Shown here: one piece after another, positions 1-5,930 of the stretch
Layout of the letters: every line of letters begins with the position of its first letter
Position numbering within the stretch: the stretch's first letter is position 1
Notes under the pieces: generated by a model
What the model was told of the DNA's origin: nothing
Databases searched by the model: none
The model's input: the letters and a program-made list of their open reading frames with translations, nothing else
NCBI GenBank assembly: GCA_029218485.1
Contig: JAQXRK010000144.1
Coordinates: 1-13,486 of the forward strand
DNA from: a bacterium
Lineage (GTDB): Bacteria > Bacillota > Clostridia > Christensenellales > CAG-138
Direction of reading: 5' to 3'
Length of the DNA: 13,486 nucleotides
Program-made: the position numbers and the translations under genes

Positions 1-11
1 ATACGCCAACG

Positions 12-18
12 CCTCCTT
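12..18 (-). promoter_or_regulatory. Shine-Dalgarno site of a gene beyond the left edge
   Basis: The minus strand reads AAGGAGG here, just after the stop codon of the DUF3311-like gene. Nine bases later, positions 2-1 read AT, so an ATG would be completed by a G just outside the window. This suggests that another minus-strand gene begins at the edge and is co-transcribed. In known genomes DUF3311 proteins often sit next to a sodium:solute symporter, so such a transporter is the first guess for the missing gene. None of its coding sequence is visible. Confidence 0.5.
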
Positions 19-23
19 CCCTG

Positions 24-233
24 TCAGTCGCGGAACAGCAGCCCCGCGAGCACAATGCCCACCACAATCAGCAGCGTGTACGCCGCCCAGAAATAGAACA
101 GACTGAAAGGCATCCCGAGCACGAACGGCTCGAGCCGCTGCCCGATCATGCCGACCGGCCAGTTCACCAGCGCAAAGCACAAGAGCCATCCGACCAGGCC
201 GCAGATCTGCTTGCTTCTCCTTGTTTTCAGCAT
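24..233 (-). CDS. small two-helix membrane protein, DUF3311-like
   Basis: This encodes a 69-residue protein with two hydrophobic segments, at about residues 11-30 and 43-66. Between them is the stretch RLEPFVLGMPFSLFYFW, which resembles the 'R-x-E-P-x-x-x-G-x-P-F' core of DUF3311 proteins (Bacillus YhjC type). I place the start at 233 because GGGAGGAATAACC lies directly before that ATG. An in-frame ATG at 248 would put this SD inside the gene. The family has no established biochemical role; its members are often encoded beside sodium:solute symporters and may be accessory subunits. Here a strong SD and probable start codon for another gene follow within 25 bases, which fits such a pair. The family call rests on motif resemblance only. 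Confidence 0.75.
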   Translation of the reverse strand: MLKTRRSKQICGLVGWLLCFALVNWPVGMIGQRLEPFVLGMPFSLFYFWAAYTLLIVVGIVLAGLLFRD

Positions 234-320
234 GGTTATTCCTCCCATTCTCCGGCGTGCGCAGGCCGCCGGAACGGCGGCATCGCAACCCTGTCGCTGC
301 GTTTTGCTACGATGGAGATT

Positions 321-349
321 AGCATAGCACCGCTGCGACGCATTGTCAA
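321..349 (-). promoter_or_regulatory. sigma-A-type promoter for the DUF3311-like gene
   Basis: On the minus strand there is a perfect -35 TTGACA (349-344), a 17-base spacer and a -10 TATGCT (326-321). Upstream of the -35, positions about 355-378 are almost pure A/T with A- and T-tracts, unlike the GC-rich surroundings, and could act as an UP element. The transcript would carry a 5' leader of about 80 bases with a GCCGCC/GGCGGC hairpin at 265-281. Confidence 0.7.
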
Positions 350-379
350 GCTAAAGTGCTAAAATATTATATATTTTTT

Positions 380-541
380 TGAACGGGCCGACGTGCAATC
401 CGGGCAGGGGCAGGGGAAGCGGCCGCACGGGCGGGGAAGGGGCTTTGGAAGGTTGGCAGGAAATGCGGCTTTACAGAACGATGGGGGTGGGGGAAGAGGG
501 ACGATCAGAGCGTAACCGCGGGCGGTCCCGCCGCATGAACC
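380..541. other. gene-free G-rich intergenic stretch
   Basis: No gene is supported here: short open frames lack an SD and resemble no family I know. The plus strand has many runs of three or more G (about 400-440 and 483-500), a GCGGCCGC site near 419-426, and a small hairpin GCGGG/CCCGC at 518-531. Together with the repeat array that follows, it separates carD from the DUF3311-like gene. Confidence 0.6.
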
Positions 542-757
542 GGGCGTATTGTGCGCCGCGGCGGGAAGGAGGTCATGGCGATTCCATTCTTTATGCGGTG
601 TGATTTGGGGGTGTCAAGCGCCGCGGCGAAAAGGGTGTCATGGCGATTCCATTCTTCATGCGGTGTTATTTGGGCGTATTGTGCGCCGCGGCGGGAAGGG
701 ATCAAGGTGGTTCAGTTTTCATGCGGTGTTATTCGGGCGTGTCAAGCGCCGCGGTGG
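542..757. repeat. 65-bp tandem repeat array overlapping the carD 3' end
   Basis: There are about 3.3 units with spacing 65, 65 and 63 bp, anchored on GCGCCGCGG at 553, 618, 683 and 746. Two subtypes alternate: units 1 and 3 begin CGTATTGTGCGCC, units 2 and 4 begin TGTCAAGCGCC. Units also share ATTCCATTCTT and ATGCGGTGTTATT. A degenerate partial copy may precede at about 531-541. The period is not a multiple of three, so the array is not coding beyond the carD stop, which lies in it at 729-731. The subtype-B units carry TTGACA on the minus strand (617-612 and 745-740) without a good -10. Confidence 0.85.
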
Positions 758-1295
758 GGGTATCGCGGCCGGACTTTTCGCGGGCGGGCTTTGCGGCCGC
801 GCGCACGCGGGAGCGGATGTAGGCCTCCACATCGGCCGCGGGGATGCCGAGCGCAAGCGAGAATTCCCCGTACAGGAGCGATTCGGCGCGCTTCATGTAG
901 TTTTCGTCGATCTGGCCGATGCGCAGGTTCTGCTGCCGGCGGGAGCGGTTTCTTGCATAGATGGACATGACCAGCTCGATCAAATCGGCGCAGTCGTGCG
1001 ACCGGAGCGCCTCCGCATAGCGCACCTTGAGGTCCTGTATGCGCTCGCCGTGGTGCGCGTCGGTGCGGATCGTCGGGATGAGGTCGATCAGCCGTTCGGC
1101 CTCCTCGCGCGTGATGATCGGGCGCATAAACACATTGGCATCGACCGGCACGAGGATTTCGCCGGTTTCATTGACCGGCGTCAGCGTATAGTACTGCCGT
1201 TCCTCGCCGCGCGCGCAGAACGACGGCACGGCGATCTCCCTGACGCGGCAGATCCCCATGGCGCCATAGACGATGTATTGACCGACCTCGAACAT
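729..1295 (-). CDS. carD: CarD-family transcriptional regulator
   Basis: This 188-residue cytoplasmic protein opens MFEVGQYIVYGAMGICRV, the typical start of the CarD/CdnL RNA polymerase-interacting (Tudor-like) domain, about residues 1-65. A helical C-terminal DNA-binding domain covers about 70-155, with ERIQDLKVRYAEALRS and AESLLYGEFSLALG as CarD-like helices. CarD proteins bind the RNA polymerase beta subunit and stabilise open promoter complexes. The start is secure: GGGGAGGG lies 6 bases before the ATG. Two things are odd. The protein has no tryptophan, although characterised CarD proteins use one to wedge the upstream edge of the transcription bubble. Its charged tail (about 157-188) is longer than usual, and the last seven or so codons plus the stop lie in a tandem repeat. 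It has its own promoter, 173 bp downstream of tatD. Confidence 0.88.
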   Translation of the reverse strand: MFEVGQYIVYGAMGICRVREIAVPSFCARGEERQYYTLTPVNETGEILVPVDANVFMRPIITREEAERLIDLIPTIRTDAHHGERIQDLKVRYAEALRSHDCADLIELVMSIYARNRSRRQQNLRIGQIDENYMKRAESLLYGEFSLALGIPAADVEAYIRSRVRAAAKPAREKSGRDTPTAALDTPE

Positions 1296-1389
1296 GTTCG
1301 ACCCTCCCCAAAATCAGAATACGGAAATGCAAAAGCAGCGCGGGCCGCAACTGGACTTACGTCTGTTACAAACCGCACGCTGCATTCCA

Positions 1390-1420
1390 ATTATAGCATG
1401 ATTTTTGGGGAAAATGTAAG
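1390..1420 (-). promoter_or_regulatory. extended -10 promoter for carD
   Basis: The minus strand has a perfect TATAAT at 1395-1390, preceded by TGC (extended -10). The -35 is weaker: CTTACA at 1420-1415 with a 19-base spacer, or TTACAT with 18. The transcript would start about 90 bases upstream of the carD ATG, so carD can be expressed independently of tatD. Confidence 0.7.
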
Positions 1421-1468
1421 CAAAAAACGGATGGGGAACGGCGAAAAATGCGGGGGGAGGGCGCCGGA

Positions 1469-2236
1469 TCAGGCGATGCAAAACAGGGCTTTCGCGTTCT
1501 CCATCGTTGCGGCGGCGATCCGTTCGACCGGTTCCGGCCGCACCGAGGCGAGCACCTCGAGCGTGCGGAAGGTCAGGCGCGGGTCGTTGCGCTTGCCGCG
1601 GAACGGCTCCGGCGTCATGTAGGGACAGTCCGTCTCGAGCAGCAGCCGGTCGAGCGGCAGGCGCGCCGCGATCTCGCGCCGGTTCACCGCGTTTTTGAAC
1701 GTGAGCGCACCGCCGAAGGCGATGTACAGCCCATCGTCGATGCACTCCCGCGCGGTTTCATAGCTGCCGGAAAAGCAGTGCATCACGCCCGTGAGCCGGC
1801 CGCGGTAGGCGCGAAGCATGTCCATGCAGTCGCCATGCGCCTCGCGGTCGTGCACGAGGATCGGCTTGCGGTGCGAAATGGCGATCTCGATCTGCTCTGC
1901 AAACACGCGCTTCTGCACATCGCGCGGCGAAAAATCGTAATGATAGTCGAGCCCGATCTCGCCGACGGCCACGCAGCGCGGATGGGCGAGCGCGCGCACA
2001 AGGTGATCGGCCGTGCCGGCCGTCCATTCCGACGCGCTGTGCGGGTGAACGCCGGCGCTTGCATAGACGAACGGGTACGCCTCCGAGAGCGCGGCCACGG
2101 CGTCAAAGCCCGCTTCATCGCAGCAGGCCTCGAGCACATAGCGGATGCCGGCCTCCGGCAGCGCCGCGAGCAGCGCGTCCCGGTCCGCATCGAACCGCTC
2201 ATCGAGCAGGTGGGCATGGGTGTCAAAGAGTTCCAT
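1469..2236 (-). CDS. tatD: TatD-family metal-dependent hydrolase (DNase)
   Basis: This 255-residue protein starts MELFDTHAHL, carrying the N-terminal metal-binding D-x-H-x-H motif of the TatD amidohydrolase fold. It also has GVHPH, the E-I-G-L-D-Y-H-Y motif, HDREAHGD, HCFSG and ETDCPYMTPEP, which together give the usual metal-ligand set. TatD enzymes are Mg2+-dependent 3'-5' exonucleases/deoxyribonucleases with proposed roles in DNA repair, and they act in the cytoplasm. Length matches the family. The frame stays open for 69 more codons upstream, but those cover the 37-38-bp tandem array and look non-coding, so the start is set at 2236. The SD there is weak (GGCAGG, about 10 bases upstream), while a stronger GGGAGAG lies too far away. 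No clear promoter is visible; it may be read from mgtE or from within the repeat region. Confidence 0.92.
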   Translation of the reverse strand: MELFDTHAHLLDERFDADRDALLAALPEAGIRYVLEACCDEAGFDAVAALSEAYPFVYASAGVHPHSASEWTAGTADHLVRALAHPRCVAVGEIGLDYHYDFSPRDVQKRVFAEQIEIAISHRKPILVHDREAHGDCMDMLRAYRGRLTGVMHCFSGSYETARECIDDGLYIAFGGALTFKNAVNRREIAARLPLDRLLLETDCPYMTPEPFRGKRNDPRLTFRTLEVLASVRPEPVERIAAATMENAKALFCIA

Positions 2237-2305
2237 CGGTATCGGTGCCTGCCGTGCAGGGCTCTCCCTCTGTTGAAAAATGTGCCGGATAACCGGCTTT
2301 GTCTC

Positions 2306-2453
2306 GGTTTGGGCGTGGGCGGGAATGCCGCACGCATTCGTCGGTTGGGGCGAGGTCAAAGAATCGCCGCGCATTCGCCGGCTCGGGGCGGGGTGAAGAA
2401 TGCCGCGCGCATCTGTTGGTTTGGGCGGGGCGGGGGCGACCATCGCGCGCCGG
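2306..2453. repeat. 37-38-bp tandem repeat array between mgtE and tatD
   Basis: Four adjacent imperfect units begin at 2306, 2343, 2381 and 2418, with spacing 37, 38 and 37 bp. Their shared pattern is GGTTTGGGCGGGG, then GAATGCCGC, then GCGCATTCG on the plus strand. The last unit is the most diverged and ends about six bases from the mgtE stop codon. The period is not a multiple of three, which argues against this being an N-terminal extension of TatD. I see no T-tract terminator for mgtE inside it. Confidence 0.8.
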
Positions 2454-2459
2454 TGCGCG

Positions 2460-3800
2460 TCAGAGCCGGTCGGCGAGGAACGTCAGCGAGAAGGTGAAGA
2501 ACACGAGGATCGTGCTCGCATCGGTAATGGTCGTGATCAGCGGGGCGGACATGAGCGCCGGGTCCATGTGCAGCTTCTTGGCGGCGATCGGCAGCAGACA
2601 GCCGAGCGATTTGGCGATGAAGAGCGTGCAGATGAGCGTGAGCGAGACGACGGCCGCTACATCCGCCTCGCCGTACTGGAGCCAGATGCGCAGGAAGTTG
2701 ACCGCCGCGAGCACCGTGCCGCACAGCAGCGAGACACGCGCCTCCTTCCACCAGACGGTCAGCACATCGCCAAGGTCGATCTCGCCGAGCGCAAGCCCGC
2801 GGATGACGATGGTCGAGGCCTGCGAGCCGCCGTTGCCGCCGGTGCCCATCAGCATCGGGATGAATGAAACGAGCAGCGGCAGCGAGGCGATGGCGGCCTC
2901 ATAGTGCTCGAGCAGCGCGCCGGAGATCATGGCGGAGAACATGAGCACGATCAGCCACACGATGCGGTTCTTGGCGAGCGTGAACACGGGCGTCTTGAGA
3001 TAGGTCTCCTCGGACGGCGCCATACCGGCCATCAGCTCGAAGTCCTCGGTGTTCTCCTCCTGGATGACGTCGACCGCGTCGTCGATGGTGATGATGCCCA
3101 CGAGCCGGTCCTCGTTATCGACCACCGGCATGGCCAGAAGGTCGTAGTGGGTGAACATCTGCGCGATGATCTCCTCGTCGTCGTGCGTGTGCACAAACTG
3201 CACGTTATCGTCCATGATGTCGGTGATGGGCGTGTCCGGGTCCGAGAGGACGAGCTGCCGGAGCGAGACCTCGCCCTGCAGCTTGCGGTCGGGGGAGGCG
3301 ACGTAGCACAGCTCGATGGTCTCCTTGTCCACGCCGTCGCGGCGGATGACGGCCAGCGCGTCCGCAACGGTCATGCCGCGCTTGAGGCAGACGTATTCGT
3401 TCGTCATCAGGCTGCCCGCGCTGTCGTCCGGGTACTGCAGGTATTGGTTGATAAGCTTTCGGTTTTCGGGCGAGGAGTTGCGCATAACGCGCTGCACAAC
3501 ATTGGCCGGCATCTCCTCGATCAGGTCGACGCAGTCGTCGAGGAACATGTCGTCCAGAATGATTTTCAATTCGACATCGGTGATGGCTTCGATAATTTTC
3601 TGCTGGATATCGGTATCCATGTACGAAAAGGTTTCCGCCGCGCTCTCCTTCGGGAGCAGGCGGAACAGGCGGAGCATCAGCTCGCGATCCTCGATTTCGG
3701 AAAACAGATCGGCGATATCGGCAACGTGCAGGTCATCGAGCAGGTGGCGCAGCTCGCTGTAGCGGCGCTCCTGCAGCAGCAAAAGAACACGATCGATCAT
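2460..3800 (-). CDS. mgtE: MgtE-type magnesium channel/transporter
   Basis: This 446-residue inner-membrane protein has the full MgtE architecture. An acidic N-terminal superhelical domain covers about 1-130, two CBS domains cover about 134-255 (PVVDNEDRLVGIITIDDAVD in the second), and about five transmembrane helices lie in 272-446. The pore motif PMLMGTGGNGGSQAS is at 315-329. D427, in TTITDAST, matches the pore aspartate that binds Mg2+ in the Thermus MgtE structure. MgtE dimers admit Mg2+ and close when cytosolic Mg2+ occupies the N/CBS domains. The start is 3800 because AGGAGG lies 7 bases before this ATG; the ATG at 3806 touches the SD. No M-box is recognisable upstream. Instead there is a short SD-led open frame ending 20 bases before mgtE, with hairpins around the SD. 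Confidence 0.95.
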   Translation of the reverse strand: MIDRVLLLLQERRYSELRHLLDDLHVADIADLFSEIEDRELMLRLFRLLPKESAAETFSYMDTDIQQKIIEAITDVELKIILDDMFLDDCVDLIEEMPANVVQRVMRNSSPENRKLINQYLQYPDDSAGSLMTNEYVCLKRGMTVADALAVIRRDGVDKETIELCYVASPDRKLQGEVSLRQLVLSDPDTPITDIMDDNVQFVHTHDDEEIIAQMFTHYDLLAMPVVDNEDRLVGIITIDDAVDVIQEENTEDFELMAGMAPSEETYLKTPVFTLAKNRIVWLIVLMFSAMISGALLEHYEAAIASLPLLVSFIPMLMGTGGNGGSQASTIVIRGLALGEIDLGDVLTVWWKEARVSLLCGTVLAAVNFLRIWLQYGEADVAAVVSLTLICTLFIAKSLGCLLPIAAKKLHMDPALMSAPLITTITDASTILVFFTFSLTFLADRL

Positions 3801-3807
3801 AGGCATG

Positions 3808-3858
3808 CCTCCTGATTCAGTCAGGGACGGCACACGCACTGATACGCGAACGCCGTCC
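3808..3858 (-). promoter_or_regulatory. leader hairpins around the mgtE Shine-Dalgarno
   Basis: In the mgtE mRNA, GGACGGC (3858-3852) can pair with GCCGTCC (3831-3825). Directly after, CCTGA (3825-3821) can pair with TCAGG (3815-3811). The second stem uses the stop codon of the upstream small frame on one arm and overlaps the mgtE SD AGGAGG (3813-3808) on the other. A ribosome finishing the small frame would open it. The stems are visible in sequence; the regulatory role is inferred. Confidence 0.45.
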
Positions 3859-3904
3859 GATGGATATGTTGATTGGCGCATTTGGGACTAGGTCCGGCGT
3901 CCAT
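3821..3904 (-). CDS. putative 27-residue leader peptide upstream of mgtE
   Basis: A 28-codon frame starts with ATG at 3904, seven bases after AAAGGAG, and stops with TGA at 3823-3821, 20 bases before the mgtE ATG. The peptide begins MDAGPSPK and ends YQCVCRP, with an Asp and two Pro near the start and three Cys overall. It has no signal peptide or membrane segment. Its SD is as good as those of the real genes here, which sets it apart from random short frames. Leader peptides rich in Asp/Glu and Pro sense Mg2+ in enterobacterial mgtL-mgtA; a similar role here is by analogy only. A second overlapping frame (ATG near 3921, stop 3819-3817) is also Pro/acid-rich but lacks an SD. I recognise no known family. 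Confidence 0.5.
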   Translation of the reverse strand: MDAGPSPKCANQHIHRTAFAYQCVCRP

Positions 3905-3973
3905 ATCGGTTCTCCTTTCATTTTGGTAGACGCGGAGCGAAAACATGTAAAAACGTTCCTCTCCCACGCATTT

Positions 3974-4002
3974 ACATTACCACAAAATGCGCCGAAATTC
4001 AA
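3974..4002 (-). promoter_or_regulatory. probable promoter for the mgtE leader and mgtE
   Basis: On the minus strand TTGAAT (4002-3997), a 17-base spacer and TAATGT (3979-3974) form a moderate sigma-A-like promoter; TGG before the -10 adds an extended element. The start point near 3967 would give a leader of about 165 bases before mgtE, covering the small frame. It lies back to back with the plus-strand promoter candidate at 4006-4034. Confidence 0.5.
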
Positions 4003-4005
4003 GTC

Positions 4006-4034
4006 TTGTTCCAAAGGAATGCAGGGTGTATAGA
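4006..4034 (+). promoter_or_regulatory. weak promoter candidate for the methyltransferase gene
   Basis: TTGTTC (4006-4011), a 17-base spacer and TATAGA (4029-4034) fit a weak sigma-A promoter. Its start point near 4041 would lie just before the GGGAGG at 4042-4047, which favours the ATG at 4061 over the one at 4037 as the gene start. Confidence 0.35.
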
Positions 4035-4060
4035 AAATGGCGGGAGGTGTGAAGAACGGA

Positions 4061-4960
4061 ATGAAAACGGATATGACGGCGCGCATGAGCGCGTTTGCGC
4101 GCGGGTACTATGCTTCTCTGGCGGGCGCGGAGGCGGTCTATGCCGACGGCGCTGCGCGGCTGCTGCTCTCGCCGGAGGAATGGGAGGCGATGGAGCAGAG
4201 CCTGTATGACGGCGCTGCGTTTTTCGGCGCGGACGGAGCGGGGGAACGGCAGGCGGTCGTCGGGCGGATCTTGCTCGGCCAGCTGGCGGCGACGCCGGTG
4301 TACCGCGCGGCGTTCATCGAGCGGGCGCTGCGGGGGGAGGCGCGGCTCGGGACGCGGCAGTACGCGATCCTCGGGTGCGGGCTGGACGGGTTTTCCGCCT
4401 GCAGGCCGCCGTGGGCGGCGGACATCCGTGTGTTTGCGCTTGACCGGGCGGAGGTGCTGGAGGATCGCGCGGAGCGGCTCCGGCGCGCGGGCGTGCCCGA
4501 GGACGCGGAGACGCGCGTGCCGGCCGAGCTGCTCTCGCAGGACCCGCTTGCCCCGCTGCTCGACTGCCCGTCGTTCGACCGCACGGCGCGGTGCTTTTTC
4601 AGCCTGGCGGGCGTGCTGCAATATCTGCCGCACGACGCGGCGGAGCGACTGTTTGCCGGCATTGGGCGGCTGGCGGCGGGCACGGCGGTCGCGTTCGACT
4701 GCCCGATGGCGCACGGCGCGGCGGACGCCGGGCGGGAACGGCGCGCAGCGATGGCGGCGGCTGCGGGCACGCCCATGCGCGAGGAATGGACCTGCCGCTC
4801 GCTCGAGGCTGCGCTGGAGCGGGCGGGCCTGCTGATCCATGAATACTGCGCGCCGAAGCAGATCGAGGCGCAGTTCGGCAGCAAAAAAGCCGCGCCCGAC
4901 CGGCGGCTGCCGGCGGAGAGCGGCGTATCCCTTGTGCTGGCGGTGAAGAGACCGCAGTGA
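4061..4960 (+). CDS. SAM-dependent methyltransferase, leucine carboxyl methyltransferase-like
   Basis: This is the only convincing plus-strand gene, 299 residues from the ATG at 4061. GGGAGGTG (4042-4049) lies 11 bases before that ATG. An in-frame ATG at 4037 would put this SD inside the gene. The protein resembles the LCMT/PPM1-type class I methyltransferases: an N-terminal helical region (about 1-95), the SAM-binding strand YAILGCGLDG (101-110), an acidic second-strand motif FALDRAEVLEDRAERL (125-140) and SLAGVLQYLP (181-190). In the wider family these enzymes methylate carboxyl or hydroxyl groups, but the substrate cannot be read from sequence; bacterial members often modify small molecules. 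It is transcribed divergently from mgtE and stands alone before a terminator. Its N-terminus has no signal peptide, so it should be cytosolic. Confidence 0.85.
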   Translation: MKTDMTARMSAFARGYYASLAGAEAVYADGAARLLLSPEEWEAMEQSLYDGAAFFGADGAGERQAVVGRILLGQLAATPVYRAAFIERALRGEARLGTRQYAILGCGLDGFSACRPPWAADIRVFALDRAEVLEDRAERLRRAGVPEDAETRVPAELLSQDPLAPLLDCPSFDRTARCFFSLAGVLQYLPHDAAERLFAGIGRLAAGTAVAFDCPMAHGAADAGRERRAAMAAAAGTPMREEWTCRSLEAALERAGLLIHEYCAPKQIEAQFGSKKAAPDRRLPAESGVSLVLAVKRPQ

Positions 4961-4975
4961 GGCGCGGAACTGAGG

Positions 4976-4998
4976 CCGGCCGCCTTGCCGGCGGCCGG
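4976..4998. repeat. GC-rich inverted repeat after the methyltransferase gene
   Basis: CCGGCCGCC (4976-4984) and GGCGGCCGG (4990-4998) form a perfect 9-bp stem with a 5-base loop, 16 bases after the methyltransferase stop. No T-tract follows on either strand. It may pause transcription or protect the 3' end; the terminator proper is the next hairpin. Confidence 0.6.
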
Positions 4999-5009
4999 GG
5001 AGAAGGACA

Positions 5010-5050
5010 GGCCGGTTTGCAGCCCGTGCGGCACGAAACCGGCCGCTTTT
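5010..5050 (+). terminator. intrinsic terminator of the methyltransferase gene
   Basis: GGCCGGTTT (5010-5018) pairs with AAACCGGCC (5036-5044), a 9-bp stem with a 17-base loop that holds a smaller GC pairing, followed by GCTTTT on the plus strand. It lies between two convergent genes (DUF554 ends at 5085) and might also serve the minus strand, though no good T-tract is seen in that direction. Confidence 0.65.
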
Positions 5051-5084
5051 GCATGGCGGTGGGTATTGCGGCCTTGCGCCGTGC

Positions 5085-5765
5085 TCAGAAAACGAGCAGG
5101 AACAGGATGGGCAGGAAGATCGCGGGCAGATAGTTGGCGAGCTTCAGCTTGGTGATGCCGAGCATGTTCAGCCCGATGCCGATGATGAGCAGCGACCCCA
5201 CGCACGTCATCTCCGCAACGACCGCGTCCGAGAGCACCGGCGCGACGACCTGCGCCAGCAGCGTGATCGAGCCCTGATAGACGAACACGGCGACGGCGGA
5301 GAGCAGCACGCCCGCGCCGAGCGTCGAGGCGAACACCATCGAGGAGATGCCGTCGAGCAGGGACTTGGCGAACAGCGTGCTGTGGTCGCCGGCGAGGCCG
5401 CTCTGCAGCGAGCCGACGACGGCCATGGCGCCCACGCAGAACAGCAGCGTGGCCGACACAAACCCCTCGGCGAAGGAGCCGCCCTTACTGTTCTTGGAGA
5501 ACGCGGCCTGCGCGCGGTCACCGAGGCGGTTGAGCCCCCGGTCGATGTCGATCCATGAGCCGAGCGCCGCGCCGACGACGATGGAGAGCACGGCCACGAG
5601 CGTGTTCTGCCCCTCGAGCGCGCCGCTGATGCCGATGTACACCACGGCGAGGCCGACGCCGCCCATGATCGTGGAGGAAATGCGCTCCGGCAGACCCTTC
5701 TTGAGCAGGAGGCCGAGACAGCCGCCGGCGAGGATCGCCGCGGCGTTGACGATAGTACCAAGCAT
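5085..5765 (-). CDS. DUF554 family membrane protein (YdfK-like)
   Basis: This 226-residue, very hydrophobic protein has about six to seven membrane segments. Its start MLGTIVNAAAILAGGCLGLL, the early KKGLPERIS with GVGLAVVYIGISGAL, and the later SATLLFCVGAMAVVGSLQSGL and LLDGISSMVFAS blocks are characteristic of DUF554 proteins such as Bacillus YdfK. It ends in a hydrophobic helix (LPAIFLPILFLLVF). Length is normal for the family. The function is unknown; a transport role is often supposed but not shown. The SD is weak (purine-rich AAGAGAAGAAAGAG before ATG). The gene lies 160 bp downstream of ileS on the same strand. The gap holds two stable hairpins but no clear promoter, so it may be read from the ileS transcript. 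Confidence 0.9.
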   Translation of the reverse strand: MLGTIVNAAAILAGGCLGLLLKKGLPERISSTIMGGVGLAVVYIGISGALEGQNTLVAVLSIVVGAALGSWIDIDRGLNRLGDRAQAAFSKNSKGGSFAEGFVSATLLFCVGAMAVVGSLQSGLAGDHSTLFAKSLLDGISSMVFASTLGAGVLLSAVAVFVYQGSITLLAQVVAPVLSDAVVAEMTCVGSLLIIGIGLNMLGITKLKLANYLPAIFLPILFLLVF

Positions 5766-5787
5766 TTGTTTCTCTTTCTTCTCTTAC

Positions 5788-5930
5788 GGTTTCCGCTCCT
5801 CTCTCCGGGGGAGAGAAACCAGGGCGGCCCCGGGATAGGGACAGGGGGAGGAAAGCCATTCCCTTCCTCCCCCATTCGCTGTCATGTTGTTGTCTGCCTG
5901 CCCGCACAATGCGGACGGGCGGGCGTTATA
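5788..5930 (-). other. hairpin-rich spacer between ileS and the DUF554 gene
   Basis: Three inverted repeats are visible. At 5844-5873 there is a perfect 10-bp stem, GGGGGAGGAA/TTCCTCCCCC, with a 10-base loop. At 5788-5820, GGTTTC/GAAACC flanks TCTCC/GGAGA with an 8-base bulge. At about 5898-5930 a GC-rich imperfect stem with arms CCCGCA/TGCGG overlaps the ileS stop. None is followed by a good minus-strand T-tract, so none is a textbook terminator. They could be a weak ileS terminator, processing sites or a structured DUF554 leader. No gene is supported here. Confidence 0.5.

Noticed and set aside
395..500. A possible G-quadruplex in the G-rich stretch.
   Set aside because: Several GGG runs exist, but the best four-run set needs a 12-base loop, and the background is G-rich anyway, so the evidence is too weak to call.
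612..745. TTGACA motifs in subtype-B repeat units as promoters for the downstream region.
   Set aside because: At 16-18 base spacing the -10 positions read ATAAAG or ATGAAA, which are poor matches. The DUF3311-like gene already has a better promoter at 321-349.
542..757. The 65-bp array as a CRISPR.
   Set aside because: The whole unit repeats with substitutions and there are no distinct spacers between short conserved repeats. It is a plain tandem duplication, and no cas genes are present.
2237..2443. An upstream in-frame extension that would give TatD 69 extra residues.
   Set aside because: It spans the 37-38-bp tandem array, whose period breaks the frame between units. The peptide is low-complexity Pro/Arg. 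TatD proteins start at the M-x-x-F-D-T-H-A-H motif.
3801..3970. An M-box (ykoK) Mg2+ riboswitch before mgtE.
   Set aside because: The leader is short and I cannot find the conserved M-box core. A covariance-model search would settle it.
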